From contig CAJEXL010000002.1 of NCBI GenBank assembly GCA_903994365.1, forward strand, positions 1 to 64,000: a DNA stretch of 64,000 nt. Reading direction: 5' to 3'. Positions 18,870 through 25,633 of this stretch are shown piece after piece. The notes beneath the pieces are model-generated. The model had not been told where the DNA came from, ran no database searches, and was given only the letters and a program-made list of their open reading frames with translations. A program made the translations under genes and the position numbers. Each line of letters opens with the position of its first letter. Positions within the stretch are counted from its first letter, which is position 1. This DNA comes from an uncultured Chlorobiaceae bacterium (lineage in GTDB: Bacteria > Bacteroidota > Chlorobiia > Chlorobiales > Chlorobiaceae).

Positions 18870-19811
18870 TCACCACAACGTCGCTCTTGCTGCCCCGCGC
18901 TTTCGAACTGCCGCCGTTGTAATGGCCTCATCTCCCTGCAAGGAGTCGCACAGCAGGGGCGACAAGGGATCAAAGCACTGGTGGACTGGCAGGGCATTAG
19001 CTGTGGTTGAGACCGCATAGCAGTAGAGGCAGCCGTGCAGGCAGGTGTTGTAACTGCCGATATCGCGGCTTTCAACGCAGCGGCAGGCATGGCGCTGACC
19101 GCTGTCTTTTTTTATCCCCCCCATTGTTCTGCCTGAGAGACGTTCAATCAGCTTACCATCAATACATCGACTGTGCATAATACCGAGGTGCGAGAGGTCA
19201 ATATCGTGGCTGCAGGTGCAGAGCGCCATGCCATTGCGCAGCGCCGATTTCGCAAAGAGGGCGGCCAGCTCCCCCATCGCCACCTTGTCGGGCAATTGGT
19301 AACCAATTCCCTGCATCCGGCGACGCACCTTCCGGTAGTCGTCAAGAAAGCTGATAATACAGCGCTTCGTATATCCGGCAAGCGCTTCAGCCTGGCGGTT
19401 GAATGCCTCAACATGCCAGGAAGGAGAGAGCAGATTGGTCACGATCACAGGGTCGTAACGCCACACAACATTTTCAGCCCCAATCAACTGCGACAACGTT
19501 CGGAATACCTCCACCATCTTCTCTGTTTGCGGCACACCCGGCTCCAGCGTTGCATCGTAAGGGGTAAGGGTAAAGAGAAAATAGAAGGGATAACCAAGCG
19601 CTTTTATCTCCGGCAGGCAGTGGAGAAAAGGTGTCGGATTTTTTGTCCAGAAGACAAAGGCATCAACCGTTTCCGGGGTAAGCAGAATGCGGCTGACCTG
19701 CTTTTTTTGCATGGGGTTGCGAACCATCACCTCCCCTGCTCTCAAGCGGTTCATAAACCACTCGCCGTAAAAGGCGGGAATATCGCTCCGTCTGCTAACG
19801 CTGATAATCAT
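18870..19811 (-). CDS. DUF1848-family Fe-S protein
   Basis: 313 aa. N-terminus MIISVSRRSDIPAFYGEWF is the hallmark start of DUF1848, followed by VDAFVFWTKNPTPF and VVWRYDPVIV, a TIM-barrel-like core resembling radical SAM enzymes. Cysteines cluster in the C-terminal third: CTCSHDIDL, HSRCIDG, HACRCVESRDIGSYNTC and CLHGCLYCYA, suggesting one or more Fe-S clusters, with CXXXCXXC near residue 280. Biochemical function is unknown. It stands alone between the pentapeptide-repeat gene and the CcdA gene. Confidence 0.85.
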   Translation of the reverse strand: MIISVSRRSDIPAFYGEWFMNRLRAGEVMVRNPMQKKQVSRILLTPETVDAFVFWTKNPTPFLHCLPEIKALGYPFYFLFTLTPYDATLEPGVPQTEKMVEVFRTLSQLIGAENVVWRYDPVIVTNLLSPSWHVEAFNRQAEALAGYTKRCIISFLDDYRKVRRRMQGIGYQLPDKVAMGELAALFAKSALRNGMALCTCSHDIDLSHLGIMHSRCIDGKLIERLSGRTMGGIKKDSGQRHACRCVESRDIGSYNTCLHGCLYCYAVSTTANALPVHQCFDPLSPLLCDSLQGDEAITTAAVRKRGAARATLW

Positions 19812-19843
19812 ATCGAGAGAAGTTGGTGCATGATATCTGGCTC

Positions 19844-20548
19844 CTAAAAAAGGGCGGCATAGAGAAAATAGAGCCCAACAACAAGCAGCACAACACCGGA
19901 ACCTCGCTTGACAGAGCGCATCGCCGAAGATTTTCCGGCCCAGTCAAGATAGTGTTGCACCAGACTGGTCATGCTGCCTGCAACGGCGATGACCGCTGCA
20001 TGACCGATTCCGAAGGCTCCAATAAGTAAAACTGCTTTGAGCCAGTTGTCGGATGCAAGAGTAAAGACAACACCAAGAACAGGAGCAAGAAAGGCAAAGG
20101 TGCAAGGGCCGAGCCCGATACCAAAAAGAATCCCCAATAAAAAAGCTCCCCAGAGTCCGCCACGCTGCTCGTCAGGTAGCGTTATCCCACTCCAGTTCAA
20201 CCTGATAATCTCCATAAGGTAAAGACCCATAAGCAGAAACACTGCGGCTATCACATAGTTCCCCCACTCGCCCGTATCACCGAGCATCCTCCCCATTGAG
20301 GCGGTTATCACCCCGATAATGGCAATAGTACACAAACTGCCGGATGCAAAGAGAAGGGAGAGAGAGACTGTTCGTTGCACTTTTACCCGACCATGGCTGC
20401 TGATATAACCAATCACAAGAGGAATGACCGAAAGATGGCAGGGACTGAGCAGAACACTGAGTATCCCCCAAGCAAATGAGGCGGCAAAAGCGACAAGATA
20501 ACTCTGGCTCAGCGCCATCGTCAATGCAGAAAAAAGAGACTCAAGCAT
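19844..20548 (-). CDS. CcdA/DsbD-type transmembrane thiol-redox protein
   Basis: 234 aa with six predicted membrane spans. The first span has SPCHLSVIPLVIGY, and a second Cys lies in GLGPCTFAFLAPVLG; this Cys-Pro/Pro-Cys pair in TM1 and TM4 is the redox pair that carries electrons from cytoplasmic thioredoxin across the membrane. The downstream end (LDWAGKSSAMRSVKRGSG then a final TM) fits CcdA. It follows the exported thioredoxin-like gene by 13 bp, so it most likely reduces that protein. Not likely to be dedicated to cytochrome c maturation given the neighbours. Confidence 0.85.
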   Translation of the reverse strand: MLESLFSALTMALSQSYLVAFAASFAWGILSVLLSPCHLSVIPLVIGYISSHGRVKVQRTVSLSLLFASGSLCTIAIIGVITASMGRMLGDTGEWGNYVIAAVFLLMGLYLMEIIRLNWSGITLPDEQRGGLWGAFLLGILFGIGLGPCTFAFLAPVLGVVFTLASDNWLKAVLLIGAFGIGHAAVIAVAGSMTSLVQHYLDWAGKSSAMRSVKRGSGVVLLVVGLYFLYAALF

Positions 20549-20561
20549 ACTGTTCCCTCTG

Positions 20562-20933
20562 TTATTTCGTCGGGCTGAGCTCTTGTTGCCTCAAGAGTTT
20601 ATCAATCTCTGTTTCAGGAAAAAAACCCTCGTGACGGTAAAATTCCTTCCCGTTGGTATCCAGAAAAACCTGTGTCGGAATCAGCCGTATATGATACTGC
20701 TGAGCATAACTCCGCTCTTGGGCAGTGGAGACATTATAAAAAATCACCTTGAGCTGTTCACCATATCTGCTTTCAAGAGAACGCATCACCGGCAGCATCA
20801 ACTTGCAGGGAGTACACCACGTCGCGCCAAGCTCGACAAAGGTTACCCGTGGTGTGACGGCAGCCTGCACATTGCCTGACCAGAGCATGAGCGAGAGAGA
20901 TGTTGTCAAAAAAAATACCTTTGCAAAGTCCAT
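20562..20933 (-). CDS. Exported thioredoxin-like protein
   Basis: About 123 aa from the ATG at 20933. Signal peptide MDFAKVFFLTTSLSLMLW ending near QAA, then a thioredoxin fold with the redox motif ATWCTPCKLMLPVM and the cis-Pro region IRLIPTQVFLD. A GTG at 20963 overlapping the permease stop would add ten residues (NCCRQKGEA), but a strong AAAGGGAG Shine-Dalgarno sits just upstream of the ATG, so ATG is preferred. Between a permease and a CcdA protein, it is probably the periplasmic thiol reductant of this operon. Confidence 0.88.
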   Translation of the reverse strand: MDFAKVFFLTTSLSLMLWSGNVQAAVTPRVTFVELGATWCTPCKLMLPVMRSLESRYGEQLKVIFYNVSTAQERSYAQQYHIRLIPTQVFLDTNGKEFYRHEGFFPETEIDKLLRQQELSPTK

Positions 20934-20959
20934 TGCTTCTCCCTTTTGTCTACAACAGT

Positions 20960-21991
20960 TCACAAGACAAGATTAAAGACAAAGCCCACCAGCATAATAC
21001 CGATTGCCACAACACCAGCAAAGAGCGCAATCAGTTGCGGTTTCAGCACCTTGCGGAGAATGATCATCTCCGGGGCCGAAAGAGCGATAACGCTCATCAT
21101 GAAGGCCATCACCGTGCCAAGCGCCGCCCCTTTGCCAAGCAGCGCCTGCACAACCGGAAGAATACCTGCGGCGTTGGAGTACATCGGCACACCAACCAGC
21201 ACAGCCACCGGAACCGACCACCAGACACTTTTTCCCATCAGTGAGGCCATAAAGTTTTCGGGGACATAGCCGTGAATTCCCGCACCAAGCCCTACACCGA
21301 GCACAATGTAGAGCCACACTTTGCCGACAATATCACGAACGTGGCTGCGCCCCTCCGCTATACGCTGTGCAACGCTCATGGTACCGCCCTCCACCTCTGC
21401 CGAAACGGTACTCTGCTGCAATTGCTGCACCCACTCCTCCAGATAACGCTCCATCTTGAGCTTCCCGATCACCATCCCGGCAATAATGGCAACACTCAAC
21501 CCCATCCCGGAATAGAGCAGGGCAACCTTCCACCCGAACATGCCAAAAAGCAGTGCCAGAGCCACTTCATTAATCATCGGCGCGGAGATGAGAAACGAAA
21601 AAGTGACACCAAGAGGCACACCCGCCTGCAAAAAACCGATAAAAAGCGGAACCGCTGAGCAGGAACAGAATGGGGTGACAATACCGAGGGTTGCCGCCAT
21701 AATGTTGCCAACTCCAACCCGTCGCCCCGACAATAACGCACGGGTTCGCTCCGCAGAGATAAAGGTGTGGACCACCCCCATCACAAAAACCACAGCGGTG
21801 AGAAGCAGAAGCACCTTCGGTACCTCATAGAGAAAGAAAAAGAGGGCTTCACCAAAAGGGTTTGCCCTGCTTATGGAGGACACCTGCAACAGCAGCTCAG
21901 CCAACGCTTCAAGATTGCTATAGAGCAGAAACCAGCACACGGTTGCTCCAAGTAATCCCGACAACCATTTTATATTGTTCACCTTCAACAT
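20960..21991 (-). CDS. DUF318/ArsP-like permease
   Basis: 343 aa, about eight membrane spans in two halves. Contains LGIVTPFCSCSAVPLFIGFLQAG, the Cys-rich TM motif of this permease superfamily, and the paired SFLISAPMINEVAL and GVPMYSNAAGILPVVQALL segments. Members include ArsP, which exports trivalent organoarsenicals, but others have unknown substrates. An AAGGAG touches the first ATG, which is too close; the GTG at 21982 (spacing nine) may be the real start. First gene of the permease-thioredoxin-CcdA operon; an operator-like palindrome lies about 175 bp upstream. The substrate is inferred, not shown. Confidence 0.82.
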   Translation of the reverse strand: MLKVNNIKWLSGLLGATVCWFLLYSNLEALAELLLQVSSISRANPFGEALFFFLYEVPKVLLLLTAVVFVMGVVHTFISAERTRALLSGRRVGVGNIMAATLGIVTPFCSCSAVPLFIGFLQAGVPLGVTFSFLISAPMINEVALALLFGMFGWKVALLYSGMGLSVAIIAGMVIGKLKMERYLEEWVQQLQQSTVSAEVEGGTMSVAQRIAEGRSHVRDIVGKVWLYIVLGVGLGAGIHGYVPENFMASLMGKSVWWSVPVAVLVGVPMYSNAAGILPVVQALLGKGAALGTVMAFMMSVIALSAPEMIILRKVLKPQLIALFAGVVAIGIMLVGFVFNLVL

Positions 21992-22164
21992 CTCCTTGCT
22001 TCATTAAAATCGTACCGCAACTAAAGGCTCGGCCTCTTGCCATCAACAACACCCTTACATCATAAAAGAGAGCCAAAACATGCAAATACCGTGTAACGCC
22101 TCACCAAATAATCACTATCAAAAAGTTGGCTCAATACATTGGCCTGCCAGAGCCAAGGAATAGT

Positions 22165-22184
22165 TTATCGCAAATAAACGATAA
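22165..22184. promoter_or_regulatory. Operator-like palindrome 1 (ArsR-type?)
   Basis: TTATCG-CAAATAAA-CGATAA, 6-bp arms with an 8-base spacer, upstream of the permease operon. Its core ATCGCAAATAWACGAT recurs at 23964-23985 before the MOSC gene with only one base different. The AT-rich dyad with TCG/CGA arms is of the kind bound by ArsR-family repressors; that is inference, since no regulator gene is in the window. Confidence 0.55.
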
Positions 22185-22255
22185 TTCAAAACAAAAATAA
22201 TTAAACTTATTGCTGTTTCACCATTCATCCCGGGCTTTACCCTGAACCTCAACCA

Positions 22256-23629
22256 TTACTCCACCTTATAGTTCAGCAACCCTGAATAAGAGTTTCCGTT
22301 TCCATAGTTAGCAAACACTCCGGCCTCTCCCGGTGAAAGTGTAACATCACCAGTAAAATAGCCGCTCTGGGGCAACAAATGAGCCACTGGTTTAGATTGC
22401 TGGGTAATTATCATCTTTTGAGCGCCATCCGATTTAAGCCTGAAACGCACCACTTTGCCGGAAGGCAGAACACCACTCAATGGCTCTGCAAGCACAACAC
22501 GGCGCGCATAATAGTCAGCAAAGACAAAAGGAAACCCTCCCGGATACGATGCAACATCACTAAAGGTGATATTATACAGTATGGCATCACTGGTTTTGGT
22601 ATCAGTAGACTTCTCTGACACAAAAACTGTTGCCACATAATCTCCGGCTTTGGGAGCTGAAAACAGAAGTTTCACATGGTTGTCGGGCTGACAAAGCTGC
22701 AAGGCCCATGCTCCCTTTACCTCTTTTGAGCCAGCACGCAAGCGACCATTCAATTTCTGCACACCCGTCCCAAAATCAAACAGGTATGGTGCAACAGCAG
22801 CCTCAATATGTGCCCGAGAATGCTTCGATGTATCTACTCCAAGATCAATCATTCCGGGCGGCACTGATGCCATCTCAAGGAATGTATTCTGAGTAACAGG
22901 ATTCTGCAAAAGTTGCCACGTCGAATTTTCAGGAAAATGGCTGGTAATAAAAAACTGGGGATCAACGAGGAAATAATTCCATTTACCGCTCTTTCTCGAA
23001 AAGTGACCGAACTCATCAATCGAACCTGCATCCCATGTCGAATCAAGCAGATACCAGCGGCCATCAAGTTTCACGGCATTCCATGCATGGTTGGCTCCCC
23101 CCGTCATAACACCAACAGCATAGCCGTATCCCTTGGCATAGCCTTCAACTTTCTCAATCTGTAATCCGGCAACAGCACCCATCTCCTGAAGCAACGAAGA
23201 GTAGCCGTCACAAACAGCCTTTCGACGATGAAAGGTGTTGGCTGCCCCGACGGCATTCCTCAAATCCCCGGAAAAATAGGCATCAACATCATATCCGATA
23301 TACGTCGTGATCCACCTGTAAATGGCATAGAGTCGCGCAAGATCACCTGGCAACTCTGCTGTAAGTTTTTGAGCAACAATTGCCAGTGAGTTGCCACCCG
23401 GATAACCGACAGCACTGACACGCCGATCAACTTCAGCAGAAAATGAGCGAACACTCTTACGCAACTCCACATTTGACTGCGGAGAAGAGCGAGAGAATGA
23501 CTCATCGACCACCACTGATTGTTCCTGGGTTGTTACGAACGTTGATTGTGCGGCCTTCGCTGTTGTTTGCCCCATAACACTCAGGGTTATTGCAAACAAA
23601 AGAGAGTAATACAAGATTTTGGTCATCAA
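22256..23629 (-). CDS. Exported transglutaminase-like domain protein
   Basis: 457 aa with a signal peptide (MTKILYYSLLFAITLSVMG ending near TAKAA). The transglutaminase-like core lies at ~110-230: YAIYRWITTYIGYD, then RRKAVCDGYSSLLQEM (catalytic Cys), GANHAWNAVKLDGRWYLLD (catalytic His) and STWDAG (Asp). This is the kyphoscoliosis-peptidase-like pattern of extracytoplasmic bacterial proteins. The C-terminal ~220 residues are beta-rich, with two repeated modules sharing PSGKVVRF/GDYVATVF-like strands. Substrate unknown; probably peptide hydrolysis or crosslinking in the periplasm. Transcribed toward the permease operon in the same direction but separated by 264 bp. Confidence 0.85.
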   Translation of the reverse strand: MMTKILYYSLLFAITLSVMGQTTAKAAQSTFVTTQEQSVVVDESFSRSSPQSNVELRKSVRSFSAEVDRRVSAVGYPGGNSLAIVAQKLTAELPGDLARLYAIYRWITTYIGYDVDAYFSGDLRNAVGAANTFHRRKAVCDGYSSLLQEMGAVAGLQIEKVEGYAKGYGYAVGVMTGGANHAWNAVKLDGRWYLLDSTWDAGSIDEFGHFSRKSGKWNYFLVDPQFFITSHFPENSTWQLLQNPVTQNTFLEMASVPPGMIDLGVDTSKHSRAHIEAAVAPYLFDFGTGVQKLNGRLRAGSKEVKGAWALQLCQPDNHVKLLFSAPKAGDYVATVFVSEKSTDTKTSDAILYNITFSDVASYPGGFPFVFADYYARRVVLAEPLSGVLPSGKVVRFRLKSDGAQKMIITQQSKPVAHLLPQSGYFTGDVTLSPGEAGVFANYGNGNSYSGLLNYKVE

Positions 23630-24086
23630 ATGAAATCTAAAACAGTGAGCTATATGCTATATTGCCTTTTCACATCAATATACACTTGTGGCCTCAGCTG
23701 TTTCGTTGTCAGAAATAGTATTTTGGGATGCTTCATTTTCCTCTATCCTTTCATTAATGCCGTTACCATTCAGTGTCACAAACAAATCAGCATGAAGCTA
23801 TACGGCAAGTCTTGCCTTCCACAACTCCAATGTCGCACTTCATAATACAGGAGTAACACCAGCCATTGACAATATATACACACAAACAACTTGATCAACC
23901 ATCACCACATCTTCCCGTTCAAGGGCTGGTTGCAAGAGAGTGCATCATCAAGCCCAATATCCGTTAATCGCAAATATACGATTAATCCAACAAAAGAGAA
24001 AAGAGACAATCCCCATCGGCTCTTGATGATTTTGAATTATATTGATAATGGTGAGGAATGTACAACTCCACAAAACAAACAACAAC
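23630..24086. other. Long intergenic region between the transglutaminase-like gene and the MOSC gene
   Basis: 457 bases between divergent genes. It carries the second operator-like palindrome (23964-23985) about 100 bp before the MOSC start. The remainder contains scattered short open frames with no ribosome binding sites or motifs; I see no RNA gene. Confidence 0.5.
23964..23985. promoter_or_regulatory. Operator-like palindrome 2 (ArsR-type?)
   Basis: TTAATCG-CAAATATA-CGATTAA, 7-bp arms with an 8-base spacer. It shares 15 of 16 core bases with the site at 22165-22184. Position is ~100 bp upstream of the MOSC gene start, suitable for promoter control. The pair suggests a shared regulator for the MOSC gene and the permease operon. 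Confidence 0.55.
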
Positions 24087-24527
24087 ATGGGTATCGTAGA
24101 AGCAGTCTGTATCAGCGAAACCAAAGGGGTCGTAAAAACAGCCGTCGAAGAGATTGTGCTGAGAGCAGAGTGGGGAATTGAGGGCGATGCTCACGCGGGA
24201 GAGTGGCATCGGCAAGTCTCTCTGCTTGCGGGAGAGAGTATTGACCGGATGCGTCAAAAAATAGTGGAGCTTGACCACGGCATGTTTGCTGAAAATATTG
24301 TCACGAGAGGCATTGATCTTTCGACCCTTGCCATCGGTGACTCACTGCTTGTCGGTGCTGATGCCGTTCTTGAAATTACCCAAATCGGCAAGGAGTGCCA
24401 TAATTCAGGGTGTGCCATAAAAGTTGCCACTGGCGAGTGCATCATGCCAAAAGAGGGGCTCTTCTGCAGGGTGATTAAGGGCGGCACCATCTCGGCGGGC
24501 ATGGCTGTCAACAAGATGACTTCGTAA
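24087..24527 (+). CDS. MOSC-domain protein
   Basis: 146 aa from ATG 24087 (MGIVEAVCISETKG). An upstream ATG in frame at 24042 exists, but conserved sequence begins at MGIVEAV. MOSC domains are found in Moco sulfurases and in small proteins thought to handle sulfur for metal centres. Visible motifs: GIEGDAHAGEWHRQVSLL (the family GDxHag segment), FAENIVTRG, LVGADAVLEITQIGKECH and the Cys-rich CHNSGCAIKVATGECIMPKEGLFCRV. Standing next to moaA and the arsenite oxidase, it may act on the Moco of that enzyme; this is inferred from position. It converges on moaA. Confidence 0.85.
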   Translation: MGIVEAVCISETKGVVKTAVEEIVLRAEWGIEGDAHAGEWHRQVSLLAGESIDRMRQKIVELDHGMFAENIVTRGIDLSTLAIGDSLLVGADAVLEITQIGKECHNSGCAIKVATGECIMPKEGLFCRVIKGGTISAGMAVNKMTS

Positions 24528-24538
24528 GCAAGAGGCCT

Positions 24539-25540
24539 TTATCCTCCGATTTCCGACATACTCGTTCTGACTGAATCCCTCGCGGCATGCTTCCCGTCCA
24601 CAGGCTTCTTCATCACCGCCTTGCGAAAAAGCCCGGCTATCGCTTCGCGACCTGCATTACTCCGAAGCAGCGGAAGCAGCATCAAGCCCTCTTTTTCATA
24701 GAGACAACTGATTATTTTACCATCTGAGGTGAGGCGAATCTTGTTGCACTCGCCACAAAAGTTTCTTGTATATGCGGGAATAATGGCAACCGATCCCTTG
24801 TGGCCTGGCAAGGTGTAGCTGAAATATTGCGTTGCATGGCCTCTGATGGTCTGAATATCGGGATAAGAGTTTTTCAACAACTCCTGAATTTTATCGGCCC
24901 CCATAAATTTGCCTGTACGCCATATCTGATTATCATCAAATGGTTGTAACTCCATAAATCGCACGGTTACGGCATAATCTCTGGTCAACGCAACAAATCG
25001 CGGTATATCATCGCAATTGATATCACGCATCAGCACAACATTGAGTTTTACCGGAATCGCTGAGGATTCAAGAAGTCGGTCAAGATTATCCCGTACCCTT
25101 CCATACTCATCCCTTCTTGTAATGGTGTGATAGAGCTCCCGATCAAGCGTGTCGATGCTGAAATTAATGGCATCAAGTCCAGCATCAACCAAAGCTGGAA
25201 AAAAACGATCGAGGAGCAGGCCATTCGTGGTCAGGGTTACCGTTCTGATACCGGCATGTTTTGCCTCCAGTACCAGCTCGACAATGTCGTTGCGAAGAAG
25301 AGGCTCACCACCCGTAAACCGAATTTTGGTGATACCAAGAGAGACCAGCACCTCAATAATGGCAAGGAGTTCCTGTTTGCTCAGAACCGAATCACCCTGG
25401 GAGTGATCTTCATGCACTTCACTCATACAGTATGAACAGCGCAGATTACACCGTGACGTGACAGCAATCCTCACATAATCTATGGGTCGGCCAAAGGTAT
25501 CGACAAGGAAACTCTTACCAGGATTACTCATGCTCAACAC
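24539..25540 (-). CDS. moaA: MoaA, GTP 3',8-cyclase
   Basis: 333-aa radical SAM enzyme for the first step of molybdopterin synthesis. N-terminal cluster motif SRCNLRCSYCMSE (CX3CX2C, near residue 31-38), SAM-binding IRFTGGEPLLR (near 75), and the second [4Fe-4S] cluster set in RNFCGECNKIRLTSDGKIISCLY. The C-terminus ends SEIGG, preserving the Gly-Gly tail needed for activity. It lies downstream of aioA, but a terminator-like hairpin between them (25568-25607) suggests separate transcription. moaC, moeA and mob genes are about 15 kb away; moaD and moaE are not in the window. Confidence 0.95.
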   Translation of the reverse strand: MLSMSNPGKSFLVDTFGRPIDYVRIAVTSRCNLRCSYCMSEVHEDHSQGDSVLSKQELLAIIEVLVSLGITKIRFTGGEPLLRNDIVELVLEAKHAGIRTVTLTTNGLLLDRFFPALVDAGLDAINFSIDTLDRELYHTITRRDEYGRVRDNLDRLLESSAIPVKLNVVLMRDINCDDIPRFVALTRDYAVTVRFMELQPFDDNQIWRTGKFMGADKIQELLKNSYPDIQTIRGHATQYFSYTLPGHKGSVAIIPAYTRNFCGECNKIRLTSDGKIISCLYEKEGLMLLPLLRSNAGREAIAGLFRKAVMKKPVDGKHAARDSVRTSMSEIGG

Positions 25541-25567
25541 AAAAAGTGCGATGAAATGTTATCAGGA

Positions 25568-25607
25568 CAAAAAAGGCGCCGCTCTTTGTTGATGAGCCAG
25601 CGCCTCT
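25568..25607 (-). terminator. Rho-independent terminator after aioA
   Basis: On the minus strand an AGGCGC-TGGCTC stem pairs with GAGC-GGCGCCT across a short ATCAACAAA loop, followed by TTTTTTG. It lies 26 bases after the aioA stop and ends the aioBA transcript before moaA. Confidence 0.75.
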
Positions 25608-25633
25608 TCCAGTATAAGCAATGTTACAAACAG

